A stretch of 64,000 nt of DNA from Nostoc sp. C052 (GCF_013393905.1 NZ_CP040272.1:2170001-2234000); one strand, 5' to 3'. Shown: positions 1 through 9,917, counted from the first letter of the stretch. The notes: a model not told the origin generated them from the letters alone. Translations and numbers: made by a program.

Positions 1-3000
1 CTCTAAGTGCTTAAGCCAATAAGATATTTGAGTTTCGAGTACTTCTCCTTGCAACCATTGTCGTTGCCAAGCTGCGAAGTCTACATACTGTATTGCTAGT
101 TCAGATAATAGTGAAGGTTCTCCATTACAGAAGGCTTGATAAAGTGTTGCCAATTCCTGTACCAATAAGCCTATTGACCAACCATCAGAGACTATATGGT
201 GCATTGTCAGTAACACAATATGTTCTTGCTCACCAAGACGTAATAGTTTTACTCTCAGTAGATGGTCGTTGCTAATATCAAAAGATTGTTGTGCTTCTTG
301 TGCAGCTTGTTGTTTAATTTCGGCTTCTTGTTGATTTGCAGGTAGCTTGCTAATATCGAATATTTGTAATGTTAAAGATTTTTCTTCAGCAATGATAGCT
401 ACTGGTTGCCCATCTCTGGTTTGGAAATTGGTTCGCAGTACTTCATGACGATTAATGATTTCGTTAAAACTTTGTTGTAGTGCTTCTACATTCAACTGTC
501 CTTCTAGGCGAACAGCAGCAGGAGTATTGTAGAATGGGCTGTCTGGTTCTAATTGAGCTAAGAACCACAGTCGTTGTTGAGCAAATGATAACGGTAATTG
601 GTGCGATCGCACAATCCGCTCAATATTCGTTGCTTCAACTCCTGAGTTTACCTTAATCGCTTTTTCAATTTCTTTTGCTAGCTCTGCGATTGTTGGTTTT
701 TCAAATAAATAAGGTAAAGGAAGCTCTACTTTAAATACTTGCCGGATTTGGGACATTACGCGAGTGGCCATTAAAGAATGTCCTCCCAAAGTAAAGAAAT
801 TATTATTAATACCTACTTTGTCTAAACTAAGTACTTCTGCCCAAATACCTGCTAGTAAATTATCAATTAGTGTGGAGGGAGGGACTATATTAGATGATGA
901 TACATCTGTTAATTCTGGTGCAGGAAGGGCTTTCCGGTCAACCTTACCATTAGATGTTAGTGGTAGTGCTTCTAGGATTACAAAAGCAGATGGCACCATA
1001 TAACTTGGTAACTTTGACTCTAAAAAGCTACGTAGTTCAGGAATTGCCAGGGTTTGGTTTTTTTGAAAAACTATATATGCAATTATACGTTGAGAATTTA
1101 CCGATTCTTCGCTGACTACTACACTTTCTCGTACTACGGGGTGTTGACTTATAACCGCTTCAATTTCTCCCAATTCAATGCGGAACCCGCGAACTTTTAT
1201 TTGGTTATCAATTCTACCGATATATTCAATATCTCCACTTGGTAAATAGCGGGTTAAATCACCCGTTTTGTAAAGGCGATCGCCCTCTTTCTTGCTGAAG
1301 GGATTGGGGATAAATTTAAAGGCTGTTAATTCAGCTTGGTTTAAATAGCCTCTAGCTAATCCAAGTCCGCCAATGTGCAATTCACCGGGTACACCCTTTG
1401 GAACTGGTTGCAAATATTCGTCTAAAATGTACAACTGGGTATTAGCGATCGCTTTCCCAATGGGTATTGAACCTGTAGAATGTTTCCCCACTGGAACCTG
1501 ATAAACACAACAGCCTACCACCGTCTCTGTGGGGCCATATTCGTTTACTAATATTGTCTCTGGAGCCACATCTTGCCAGAAGGTGATGCTTTGGGCTAAT
1601 AAATTTTCCCCACCAATAATAAAAGCTCTGGTTTTATTTGCGATCTCTTCTTTAGATAACTGTTGCTTCAGCAAATCCAAGTGAGCGGGGGTAATTTTCA
1701 CCAAACTTAAATTCGAGCTTTTCTTTAAAGCTTGAGAAAGAGTTTCAATACCTTGTTCTTCTGATAGTAATTGTACTGTCCGACCAACTAATAAAGGTGA
1801 AAAAATACTGGTGATTGTTAAGTCAAAACCTAAAGGTGAGTGAACTAAAGTTCCGACTCCTTCTTGCACTGGATATGTTTGGGTACACCAACTTAAATAG
1901 TTAAGTAATCCTTGATGGCTAATTAGAGTTCCTTTGGGTTTACCAGTGGAACCGGAGGTGTAAATAACGTAAGCTAAATTTAATTCGCTTGTTGTAGTAA
2001 TTGGATTTGTAATTTCTTGTTGGTTTATAGCTTGCCAATCATTATCTATACAAATTACTTGAATTTCATTGGTAGCCAAATCTGTGATTAAATGCTGTTT
2101 AGTCAGCAGCACTGGCATTTGAGAATCGTTGAGGATAAAAGTTTTTCTTTCTAAGGGATAGCTAGGATCAATTGGTACATAAGCACCACCAGCTTTTAAG
2201 ATAGCTAAAAGTCCAATCAGCATTAAAGGCGATCGCTCTACACAAAGTCCTACCATCACATCTGGTTTCACACCTAATTGTTGTAGGTAATGAGCTAGTT
2301 GGTTCGCACGAGTGTTTAATTCTCGGTAGGTAAGTCGCTGATTTGTATAAACAATAGCAATGTTATCTGGCGTGCGATCGCACTGCTGTTCAAAGCAATG
2401 GTGAATACATTCGTATTGTAGCTCTGCTGTTTTAGTGTTGTTGAATGTAACTAAGAGTTCTTCCCGTTCTTGTTCGCTGAGAATATCTAATCGTGATATC
2501 GCTACAGATGGATTGTTAATAACACTTGTTAACAAAGTTTCCCATTGATTTACCAAACATTGAATATCTTCTTTATGGAAAACTTTTGCATCATAGTGAA
2601 ATTCTAATTTGATATCATTTTGTGTTCTTACACAAGAAAGTTTTAGTTTAAATCGGTCAAAGCAGACGTAATATTGATGAATTGAAAATGATACTTCAGG
2701 AGCATAATAATTAGTTGCTATTTCTTCAAAATCAAAACAAAATGGCAAAAATGACTGATCTATATCATCTACATTTGTTTTATAAAATACCTCCCAACTA
2801 AAGCTATCCTGCCATTCAAGGATTTCATCTGTTAAGTTGTTAACCTGTATTAAGGTATCACTAAATGTATCATTTTCTTGCAGATTATAAGCAAGTGGTA
2901 AATATTTGGCAAATAAACCTAATGCTGGCTTTAATTCTTCATAATTTCGACCATCACAACCTAAACCTATAATTAAATTTGATTGCCTAGTCAGACGCCA

Positions 3001-3783
3001 AAGTAGAATTTGCCAGCAAGTAAGGAAAAATGTATCTATTGAAATTTGATGTTTTTGGACAATTTCTTCAATTTTAATTAGTAAATCGCTGTGAATTGCT
3101 AACTTAATAAATTGAGGTTCAAATTCCGATTCTTTAGAAATACAATTCTCAAAAGGAAGCTTTAAGCTATCTAAGGTCGAAAAATCTACTTGCTGCCAGT
3201 GATTTTTACTTGTTGTAGTTTCCTCCACCTCAAGTAATTCATTTTGCCATGTAGCGATATCAGCATACTGTAGTGCTTCTTCATCTAGTTCTGTATTTTG
3301 CAAACATGCAGCGTAACACTGGCTAATTTCATTAACTAGATTTTTCAATGTTTTAGAGTCTGCATAAAGAGATGGCACGTTTATAACTAAAACATATTTT
3401 TTTGATGAACATTTTACCAATTCGACTTTTAATAATTGCCCTTCCTGTAAATTGACAGACTGTTGCCTTCTTTGTTCTAAAAGTGCTTCTATCTCTTCCT
3501 CTGGAGAACAATTATTTTCTAAAAAATACTCACTTAAAAATACATTAGTATTAGCTTCTATTACCTGAATAGGTACTTTCAACCCACGCGGGCGATGAAA
3601 ATTTGTGCGGAGAATTTCATTTCTAGCAATAACTTTGTTTAATGCTTCTTCTAGTATATTTACTTCTATATTTCCTTCAATCAGGATAGCGCATTGAGAT
3701 ATATACAAATTACTACCCTGTTGTAGTAACCAAAGATGCTTTTGCTGAGGAGATAGTGGAAAACCTTGAATTGTCTCTTGCAT
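1..3783 (-). CDS. Nonribosomal peptide synthetase, degenerate C - A(Asn-like) - T - C, cut by the window edge
   Basis: The frame opens at ATG 3783 and stays open to base 1, giving 1261 residues. Domains in order: a condensation-like domain (about 1-430), an adenylation domain (about 440-960, A3 core YTSGSTGKPKG), a carrier domain with GGHSL (Ser1003), and the start of a normal C domain with HHIVSDG near the edge. In the first domain the HHxxxDG site reads PSLYADS (Pro137, Ser138), so both histidines are missing. The A-domain pocket, read by alignment to GrsA from Asp654, is DLTKIGEVGK, close to the published asparagine code DLTKLGEVGK. The gene lies 20 bases after the dioxygenase gene and ends the visible operon. 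The lost C-domain site is seen directly; the interface role and the substrate are inferred. Confidence 0.93.
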   Translation of the reverse strand, partial: MQETIQGFPLSPQQKHLWLLQQGSNLYISQCAILIEGNIEVNILEEALNKVIARNEILRTNFHRPRGLKVPIQVIEANTNVFLSEYFLENNCSPEEEIEALLEQRRQQSVNLQEGQLLKVELVKCSSKKYVLVINVPSLYADSKTLKNLVNEISQCYAACLQNTELDEEALQYADIATWQNELLEVEETTTSKNHWQQVDFSTLDSLKLPFENCISKESEFEPQFIKLAIHSDLLIKIEEIVQKHQISIDTFFLTCWQILLWRLTRQSNLIIGLGCDGRNYEELKPALGLFAKYLPLAYNLQENDTFSDTLIQVNNLTDEILEWQDSFSWEVFYKTNVDDIDQSFLPFCFDFEEIATNYYAPEVSFSIHQYYVCFDRFKLKLSCVRTQNDIKLEFHYDAKVFHKEDIQCLVNQWETLLTSVINNPSVAISRLDILSEQEREELLVTFNNTKTAELQYECIHHCFEQQCDRTPDNIAIVYTNQRLTYRELNTRANQLAHYLQQLGVKPDVMVGLCVERSPLMLIGLLAILKAGGAYVPIDPSYPLERKTFILNDSQMPVLLTKQHLITDLATNEIQVICIDNDWQAINQQEITNPITTTSELNLAYVIYTSGSTGKPKGTLISHQGLLNYLSWCTQTYPVQEGVGTLVHSPLGFDLTITSIFSPLLVGRTVQLLSEEQGIETLSQALKKSSNLSLVKITPAHLDLLKQQLSKEEIANKTRAFIIGGENLLAQSITFWQDVAPETILVNEYGPTETVVGCCVYQVPVGKHSTGSIPIGKAIANTQLYILDEYLQPVPKGVPGELHIGGLGLARGYLNQAELTAFKFIPNPFSKKEGDRLYKTGDLTRYLPSGDIEYIGRIDNQIKVRGFRIELGEIEAVISQHPVVRESVVVSEESVNSQRIIAYIVFQKNQTLAIPELRSFLESKLPSYMVPSAFVILEALPLTSNGKVDRKALPAPELTDVSSSNIVPPSTLIDNLLAGIWAEVLSLDKVGINNNFFTLGGHSLMATRVMSQIRQVFKVELPLPYLFEKPTIAELAKEIEKAIKVNSGVEATNIERIVRSHQLPLSFAQQRLWFLAQLEPDSPFYNTPAAVRLEGQLNVEALQQSFNEIINRHEVLRTNFQTRDGQPVAIIAEEKSLTLQIFDISKLPANQQEAEIKQQAAQEAQQSFDISNDHLLRVKLLRLGEQEHIVLLTMHHIVSDGWSIGLLVQELATLYQAFCNGEPSLLSELAIQYVDFAAWQRQWLQGEVLETQISYWLKHLE

Positions 3784-3803
3784 TTTAAATGTTTAACCCC
3801 AAT

Positions 3804-4850
3804 TTAAAGGTTACTAAAACTCATAAGTTCGCTCATCGCAACAAATAACTTGCGTTCTCCCACATAAGGATTGCGTGCATGAGCAGTTAACATATTGTCC
3901 AGTAATAATATGTCACCTTGTTCCCAAGGAAAACATACTTCTAATCTCTGATATACCCCACAAATATCAACCATTGTAGAGTCTTCAATAGGAGTACCAT
4001 CTCCGTAAAAGCAATTTCGGGGCAAATCTTCTTCCTTAAAAGATGAAATTAGCGACTCGCGGGTTTGTGTATCTAAACAAGCTAAATGCCAATGTTGCGC
4101 TTGATTAAACCAAGAAATTTCACCTGTTTGAGGATGCTTAATTACAGCTGGGCGAATAGAAATAGTTCTTAATCCACCATCGTTTTTCCATTCAAAATCA
4201 ATTAAATTATTTTGACAAAGCTTTTCTACATCAGCTTTACTTTGAGTCTGAAAAACCGTTTGCCAGTCCAACCCTAATCCGTTTCCATAATTACGAACAT
4301 ACATAACTTGCTTTTCAACAAATGTTTCCCTAATCTTGGGTTCAATAAGTTGAAATACCCTACGACTATCAACGATTGGGGTTTCTCCTCCTTGCTGTGC
4401 AGGTTGACAACAGCCAAACAAAATTTTTATAGGCCAGCGATGATTAAAAGAGTTCTCGTTATGCCACAACAACTTGCTTTCAGCAGGGTAAAAAACTGGA
4501 GTATAAACTTTACCACTTAACGTTTGGCGAGGGTGTTCACCATTCTCATTGAATAGTTCTGAGCAAACTGCTAGACCAAATCTTTCAAATGCGGCTGCTG
4601 TAGTAATACTAAATCCTTTGAAAAGGATAGCACCATATTTAATTAAATTCGTATCTATAAATTCCCGATTTTCCCCCGCCCAATCTGCGATATCTATATC
4701 AGGTACGCATGGTTGTATAACTAACGGTAGAGTTTGCTCATCTCCAAAATTATCTATTGTGATTAGTTCAGTTTGTAAATTGATAGATTTTCTAGCAACT
4801 TTAGGGAATTTATGCTGAGAATTATAGTTAGTTGTTTTTACCTGTTTCAT
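3804..4850 (-). CDS. TauD/TfdA-family Fe(II)/2-oxoglutarate dioxygenase (SyrP/AsnO-like), probable beta-hydroxylase
   Basis: About 348 residues if started at ATG 4850; the frame also opens at TTG 4862, but neither start has a clear ribosome site. The iron triad is visible as HNE (His130, Glu132) and a distal HAR (His324), and Arg333 nine residues later fits the 2-oxoglutarate anchor. Relatives such as SyrP and AsnO hydroxylate the beta carbon of Asp or Asn in peptide pathways. The gene sits between a free-standing condensation gene (18 bases upstream) and an NRPS whose first C domain is degenerate and whose A domain looks Asn-specific. That context suggests it hydroxylates the residue held on that NRPS carrier. 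Family assignment is firm; substrate and timing are inferred. Confidence 0.88.
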   Translation of the reverse strand: MKQVKTTNYNSQHKFPKVARKSINLQTELITIDNFGDEQTLPLVIQPCVPDIDIADWAGENREFIDTNLIKYGAILFKGFSITTAAAFERFGLAVCSELFNENGEHPRQTLSGKVYTPVFYPAESKLLWHNENSFNHRWPIKILFGCCQPAQQGGETPIVDSRRVFQLIEPKIRETFVEKQVMYVRNYGNGLGLDWQTVFQTQSKADVEKLCQNNLIDFEWKNDGGLRTISIRPAVIKHPQTGEISWFNQAQHWHLACLDTQTRESLISSFKEEDLPRNCFYGDGTPIEDSTMVDICGVYQRLEVCFPWEQGDILLLDNMLTAHARNPYVGERKLFVAMSELMSFSNL

Positions 4851-4868
4851 TTCTTTAATCAATTTCGG

Positions 4869-6422
4869 TTATGGTTTAATTATTTTTCGCTTGACTCTGC
4901 TTAACTTTTGTTTATACTCTTCTTTTCGCTTTCGTTCTTCATTTAATTGATATTCTTTATCTAAATTAATTAGAATTTCTTTCAGTTGATTTAATTTGAT
5001 ATTATGGTCTATAATAATTTGAGATAAAATTATCTCAAAATTCTTTACTAATCTGCTAATACTAATAGAATCAAACAAGTCTTTGTTATATTTAAATAAA
5101 CCAACTATTCCTAGCTCTGTATTAGTTATTTCTAGAAGAAGATCAAATCTTGCTACCGTATTTACTAATAAATCTAAACGAGTGAAAGTTAAATCTGAAA
5201 TTTCTAAAGTATCTGTAGGAGTACTGGGAAGGATAAACTTGACTTGAAATATAGGAGTTTGGTTTAATTCTCTTTGAGGATTAAGAGCGCTAACTAATTT
5301 CTCAAATGGTAAATCTTGGTGAGCATAAGATTCGAGGCATACTTTACGTACTTGCTGCAAAAAATCGTTAAAGGTTTGATTTTCCAATAGAGAACTACGT
5401 AACACCAATTGATTAACAAAAAAACCAATTAAATTCTCTATTTCAATTAGATTACGATTCGCAATATCAGTACCAATAACAATATCTTTTTCACCTGTAT
5501 AGCAATATAGTAAAACCTTAAATGCTCCGAGTAGAGTCATAAATAATGTTGTTCCAAGACTATCACCTAAGTTCTTAATTTCTTGGGATAATGTCTTAGA
5601 AATCATCAAAGTTTCCCTGCCCTCCTGAAAGGTTTTATTTTTTGATAGTTGGCGACTCGTAGGTAATTTTAAAACTGGTAACTTATCTCCCAATTGCTTT
5701 TTCCAGTATGTAAGCAAGGTATCAAGTACCTCACCCTGTAACCAATTTTGTTGCCAACTAGCAAAATCTGCATACTGAATATTAATCTCCATAAGTGGTG
5801 AAGGCTTACCACTAGAAAAGGCTTCATAAAGTACTGACAATTCTCGGAGAAACACTCCTTGTGACCAACCGTCAATGATAATATGATGTATCGTTAGCAA
5901 CAGTACATATTCCCTAGTTTTCAACTGTAAAAGAGTCAAGCGTAATAAGGGAGCCTGTGCTAAATCAAATGGTTGTTGATAATTTTCTAGTCTTAACCTT
6001 TGGATTTCTGCTTCATGTTTAGTATTAGGTAAATCTTGTAAATCTATTATTGGTAAGGGTATCTCTAAAGCAGGAGCAATAATTTGAACTGGTTGTCCAT
6101 TGACAATTTGGAAACTGGTTCGCCAAATTTCATGTCTTCGCACTATTTCATTAATGCTTTGCTTTAAAGCTTTTATATTGAGTGAACCTTGTAATAATAT
6201 TGCGCCATGATCGTTATAAGTATATGAATTTGGCTCTAATTGATGCAAAAACCACAATCTCTGCTGGGCAAAAGATAGGGGTAATTCTAAATCTCGTGAA
6301 ACTCGTTCAATTTGTTGAGTGTCAGGCTTGTGCTTACCTTGTAAGCGCTTTTCTAAAATTGCTTGTTTAGCAGGTGAGAGTTGAGAACGTCGTTTAATAA
6401 TTTCATCTGCTTTGCTATCCAT
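4869..6422 (-). CDS. Free-standing NRPS condensation-domain protein
   Basis: This 517-residue protein is one complete condensation domain without A or T partners. Core motifs are present: LSFAQQRLWFL near 50 and an intact catalytic HHIIIDG with His179, His180 and Asp184. The first 45 residues look like a carrier-to-C linker (SPAKQAILEKRLQGK), and the last 45 form a strongly basic tail that could act as a docking segment. It lies 16 bases after the FkbH gene and 18 before the dioxygenase gene. Because the next synthetase starts with a C domain lacking its histidines, this protein probably supplies the missing peptide-bond activity in trans. The domain identity is clear; the in-trans role is inference from order and motif loss. 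Confidence 0.92.
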   Translation of the reverse strand: MDSKADEIIKRRSQLSPAKQAILEKRLQGKHKPDTQQIERVSRDLELPLSFAQQRLWFLHQLEPNSYTYNDHGAILLQGSLNIKALKQSINEIVRRHEIWRTSFQIVNGQPVQIIAPALEIPLPIIDLQDLPNTKHEAEIQRLRLENYQQPFDLAQAPLLRLTLLQLKTREYVLLLTIHHIIIDGWSQGVFLRELSVLYEAFSSGKPSPLMEINIQYADFASWQQNWLQGEVLDTLLTYWKKQLGDKLPVLKLPTSRQLSKNKTFQEGRETLMISKTLSQEIKNLGDSLGTTLFMTLLGAFKVLLYCYTGEKDIVIGTDIANRNLIEIENLIGFFVNQLVLRSSLLENQTFNDFLQQVRKVCLESYAHQDLPFEKLVSALNPQRELNQTPIFQVKFILPSTPTDTLEISDLTFTRLDLLVNTVARFDLLLEITNTELGIVGLFKYNKDLFDSISISRLVKNFEIILSQIIIDHNIKLNQLKEILINLDKEYQLNEERKRKEEYKQKLSRVKRKIIKP

Positions 6423-6438
6423 AATCTCATCCTTATAA

Positions 6439-7509
6439 TTAAGTAATTACTTGGAATTCTACATAAGAAGGTACAGGCTGAATCCTACTCAAATCATTTT
6501 CTAAAATAACTGAACCGCTATTATTAGCAATTTCTTTAAACCCAGCAAATTTATAAGATACATACATCATTCTGTTGCGATCGTTTGGTACAAACTCTGC
6601 CACAAGACGGACATTATTACTTTTAGCCATACTCATAATATGATTCATCATTATTGTCCCAACTCCTCTAGACATGACGCGACAAGACATTAGCAACAGC
6701 TTTATTGTCCATGAATTAGGCTGGCATTCGATTAGAACTAAACCTATCTTTCCGTAGCTACCATACTTATCTTCCAGACTTGCAATCAGTAGTTTATGGT
6801 TGTCTGATTGGCGAAAATGATTGAGTTCATCGTAAGAGTAGGTATAACCAGTTGTATTTAATTGGTTAGTTCGTAGTGTTAACTCTTCTGCCCGCTGTAA
6901 GTCTTCTTCTTTGGCAGATGAGATAGTGAAATTCATATTGAGAGTAGCTAAAAATTCGTCTGCTGTGCCAACAAATTCTTTCTCTGCATTTTGACGTTCA
7001 ATATCACTAATATACATCAACCTTCTAATTCGTGAATCTTCCGTAATAAACCGAGGATTCATGACAGGCATATCTAAAATATTTCCGATCTTATCTGCAT
7101 TTATACAGAGGATTTCTGGCAAAGAAAATTTTACTTCTTCTAGCTCAAATAATTGGTCATCAATGAATGCGATCGCATCAGTTCCAATATTAAGTATATT
7201 AGCAATTTCTTTGAGAGAAGCAGCCTTAGAATTCCAATTTATTTGTGGATATAAAAAATACTCTCTTAACCCAAATTCTTCTAGTTTAGCTATTGCTATA
7301 GCTCGTTCATTTTTACTAGCTATAGATTGTATGATACCACGACTATCTAAAGTATGAATAATATCTACTATATTTTTTACTAGAGAAACTTTCTCATCTT
7401 CTAGCAAAACTCCATGCCAGATGGTATTATCTAAATCCCAAACGACACATTTAATAACTTTTTTGTCTTTTTGCTTACTATTTACGTCTTGTTCTTCAGT
7501 ACTAATCAT
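6439..7509 (-). CDS. FkbH-like HAD-family protein, glyceryl-ACP formation for a hydroxy/methoxymalonyl extender
   Basis: A 356-residue protein with an N-terminal HAD domain (DLDNT, Asp25 and Asp27) and a C-terminal acyltransferase-like half (LRTNQLNTTGYTYS near 211-225). FkbH proteins take a glyceryl unit from 1,3-bisphosphoglycerate, remove phosphate and load glycerate onto a dedicated ACP, the first step toward methoxymalonyl-, hydroxymalonyl- or aminomalonyl-ACP. The stop lies three bases before the next gene's reading region, and the acyl-CoA dehydrogenase, ACP and hydroxyacyl-CoA dehydrogenase of the same pathway are immediate neighbours. That set makes the assignment strong. No separate O-methyltransferase or aminotransferase gene is visible, so hydroxymalonyl-ACP is the simplest product. 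Confidence 0.9.
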   Translation of the reverse strand: MISTEEQDVNSKQKDKKVIKCVVWDLDNTIWHGVLLEDEKVSLVKNIVDIIHTLDSRGIIQSIASKNERAIAIAKLEEFGLREYFLYPQINWNSKAASLKEIANILNIGTDAIAFIDDQLFELEEVKFSLPEILCINADKIGNILDMPVMNPRFITEDSRIRRLMYISDIERQNAEKEFVGTADEFLATLNMNFTISSAKEEDLQRAEELTLRTNQLNTTGYTYSYDELNHFRQSDNHKLLIASLEDKYGSYGKIGLVLIECQPNSWTIKLLLMSCRVMSRGVGTIMMNHIMSMAKSNNVRLVAEFVPNDRNRMMYVSYKFAGFKEIANNSGSVILENDLSRIQPVPSYVEFQVIT

Positions 7510-7512
7510 ATA

Positions 7513-8697
7513 TTAACTTCTCTCTGCTAATTTCTTTTCTAAGCCAGTAGAAACATTTGCCAAAAGATAATCTTGATAACCTGAATCGGCGATAGTAATT
7601 TCTTGAATTTGAGTACTACCTTCAATGATTTCCATAATTTTAGAGTCGCGTAAATACCTTTCAACTGGGTATTCACTACTACAACCATTGCCACCATGAA
7701 TTTGCACGGCATCATTTGCTATTTTGGTAGCAGTTGTAGATGCAAAGTACTTAGCAATAGAAGTCTCCATAATTGAGTTGGGATCGTTAATATCTTTGAG
7801 ATAAGCAGCTTGATAACATAACAGTCTTGCTGCTTTCACGTTAGTTACCATCTGGCTAATTATTTGGCGGATTAATTGATGTTCTTTCAGATAAACGCCA
7901 AACTGTTTTCGTTCGCTTGTGTATTTGATACAAGCTTCTAAACAAGCTTGAGCAATACCTACACAACCTGAAGCCACACTATATCTACCATAATCAAGTG
8001 CAGTAGCAGCAATATAGGAAAATCCAAAACCTAATTTACCTACTAAATTTTCTAAAGAAACCTGACAGTTATTAAAGTGTAATTCTGCTGACATTGAAGC
8101 CCTAACACCTAAAAGCCCAGATATTGGTTTTACTGACAGTCCAGGACTATTTTTTTGAACTAAAAAAGCAGTGGGTTTACCCTCGCATTTAGCAAAGACT
8201 AAAAATATATCTGCTATTTGTCCGTAAGTAATCCATTTCTTTTGCCCATTTAAGACATAAGCATCACCAGCAAGTGTTGCTGTTGTTTCTACACTTTTAG
8301 CATCGCTACCTACATTCGGCTCGCTTAACGCAAAAGCAGCAATAGTTTCACCAGATGCAAATTTAGGAAGCCAATACTGTTTTTGAGATTTATTACCCCA
8401 TTTACACAAACCATGAGCAACCATGTTGTGAACTGTCAACAAACTTCGGACAGAAGAACATCCCCGTCCAATTTCCTCGTTGAGAATGCCATAGGTAATC
8501 ATGTCCATTCCTTGCCCGCCATATTCTTGGGATAATATGGCACCGAGAAAACCACGTTTAGCTATTTTCTTAATTAGTTCTGGCGGGGTAAATTCTTTCT
8601 TATCCCATTCGCCAGCATCAGGGCATATTTCCTGATTAACAAAAGCTCTATATTCAGCTTTAGCGTTTTTTTGTTGAGTAGAAAGTTCCAGTTTCAT
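7513..8697 (-). CDS. Acyl-CoA dehydrogenase of the FkbI type (extender-unit pathway)
   Basis: A 394-residue flavin dehydrogenase of normal family length. Visible signatures are FALSEPNVGSDA (about 132-143), the glycine-rich QIHGGNGCSSEYPVERYLRD segment near 343-362, and a catalytic glutamate in IIEGSTQIQ. FkbI relatives oxidise hydroxyacyl-ACP intermediates on the way to hydroxymalonyl- or methoxymalonyl-ACP. Only three bases separate it from the FkbH gene, so the two are almost certainly co-transcribed. General beta-oxidation is an alternative by sequence alone. The adjacent ACP, FkbH and hydroxyacyl-CoA dehydrogenase genes favour the polyketide extender role. Confidence 0.9.
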   Translation of the reverse strand: MKLELSTQQKNAKAEYRAFVNQEICPDAGEWDKKEFTPPELIKKIAKRGFLGAILSQEYGGQGMDMITYGILNEEIGRGCSSVRSLLTVHNMVAHGLCKWGNKSQKQYWLPKFASGETIAAFALSEPNVGSDAKSVETTATLAGDAYVLNGQKKWITYGQIADIFLVFAKCEGKPTAFLVQKNSPGLSVKPISGLLGVRASMSAELHFNNCQVSLENLVGKLGFGFSYIAATALDYGRYSVASGCVGIAQACLEACIKYTSERKQFGVYLKEHQLIRQIISQMVTNVKAARLLCYQAAYLKDINDPNSIMETSIAKYFASTTATKIANDAVQIHGGNGCSSEYPVERYLRDSKIMEIIEGSTQIQEITIADSGYQDYLLANVSTGLEKKLAERS

Positions 8698-8734
8698 AAT
8701 ACCATTTCTGCCACATAAAATAGCAATTTATATT

Positions 8735-8986
8735 TTATGACTGCACGAAAATAGCAGTTTTACGTGTAATTAAATTGGCGATAGAGTTGATTGTGCGGAA
8801 ATTTTCAAATTCTAAGTCCTCGTTTTCAATCGCAATCTGAAACTCTTGCTCTACAAATAAAACAAGCTGCATAGCGAACATAGAATTGACAAAACCTAGA
8901 GCAAAAATGTCTTCATCTGATTGTAAATCATGATTGCCGAAAAATTTTGACAGAAAAGTTTTGATTTTAGCTTGAATTTCACTCAT
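8735..8986 (-). CDS. Discrete acyl carrier protein, FkbJ-like
   Basis: An 83-residue stand-alone carrier protein. The phosphopantetheine site reads LGFVNSMFAMQL with Ser35; asparagine in place of the usual aspartate before that serine is common in FkbJ-type carriers. It lies between the 3-hydroxyacyl-CoA dehydrogenase (8 bases) and the acyl-CoA dehydrogenase (37 bases). In the known pathway the FkbH protein loads glycerate here, the two dehydrogenases oxidise it on the carrier, and the finished extender passes to a PKS acyltransferase. Assignment rests on size, the carrier serine and the neighbour set. Confidence 0.9.
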   Translation of the reverse strand: MSEIQAKIKTFLSKFFGNHDLQSDEDIFALGFVNSMFAMQLVLFVEQEFQIAIENEDLEFENFRTINSIANLITRKTAIFVQS

Positions 8987-8994
8987 TAGTCTAT

Positions 8995-9849
8995 TTATTG
9001 ATATACGTAAAAACCTTTACCACTTTTTTTACCATGCAGCCCTGCATCCACCATTTTTTTGAGTAAAGGGCATGGTCTGTATTTGCTATCGTTAAAGTTT
9101 TCGTACAAGACTTCGATAGAAAATAAAATTGTGTCTAGTCCAATTAAATCTGCTGTTTCTAAAGGCCCCATTTTGTGACCAAAACAGCCTTTAAAAATCT
9201 TGTCCACATCTTCTGCTGTAGCAACTTGCTCCTGCAATAAAAAAACAGCCTCGTTAATAGTTAACATCAACACACGGTTAGAAACAAAACCTGGTGAATC
9301 ATTAACAATTATGCATTCTTTACCCATTTGAGTCAGCATTTGTTTTGCTGTCTCAATTGTTGTCTCAGAGGTATGATATCCACGAATCATCTCTACCATT
9401 GGCTTCATTGGTACAGGATTCATAAAGTGGATACCAACAATTTTATCAGCACGTTTGCTAACTGAAGCAATACGAGTAATGGGAATAGCTGATGTGTTAG
9501 CTGCGAATACACAATCTGCTGGACAAATAGAATCGATTAGGTGATAAACCTCTCTTTTAATATCCCATTTTTCGGTGACATTTTCTACTAAAAAATCTAC
9601 ATTTTCTAGAAAATTATAGTTTGTAGAAAACTCAATTTTCTTGAGGATACTATCTGGAGTTTCCGTTTTGTCACTTTTTTTGAAAAAACCCTGAAAGCGG
9701 ATATTATTCCTGATTTCCTGTTTAGCTTTATCCAGGATATCTTCAAAAATATCTACGAGTATTACTTGATGGCCAGTTTGAGCGAGGTTTTGGGCGACTC
9801 CTATTCCCATAACACCGGCTCCGACAACTCCAATAACTTGAATTTTCAT
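8995..9849 (-). CDS. 3-Hydroxyacyl-CoA dehydrogenase, FkbK-like (extender-unit pathway)
   Basis: A 284-residue NAD-dependent dehydrogenase. The N-terminal Rossmann fold has VGAGVMGIGVAQNLAQ (8-23), and the family core HFMNPVPMKPMVEMIRG follows in the middle. The C-terminal helical half is complete and ends in GKKSGKGFYVY. The family oxidises 3-hydroxybutyryl-CoA-like substrates; FkbK members oxidise the glyceryl-ACP alcohol. It is the first of four extender-unit genes after the PKS (68-base gap) and leads straight into the ACP gene. A house-keeping beta-oxidation role is possible but does not explain the conserved four-gene set. Confidence 0.9.
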   Translation of the reverse strand: MKIQVIGVVGAGVMGIGVAQNLAQTGHQVILVDIFEDILDKAKQEIRNNIRFQGFFKKSDKTETPDSILKKIEFSTNYNFLENVDFLVENVTEKWDIKREVYHLIDSICPADCVFAANTSAIPITRIASVSKRADKIVGIHFMNPVPMKPMVEMIRGYHTSETTIETAKQMLTQMGKECIIVNDSPGFVSNRVLMLTINEAVFLLQEQVATAEDVDKIFKGCFGHKMGPLETADLIGLDTILFSIEVLYENFNDSKYRPCPLLKKMVDAGLHGKKSGKGFYVYQ

Positions 9850-9917
9850 GATTAATATCCTGAACGAACTAACTTTTACTGTCTAGTTTGACAATTGCAC
9901 ATCATTTTTTTGCTTTC

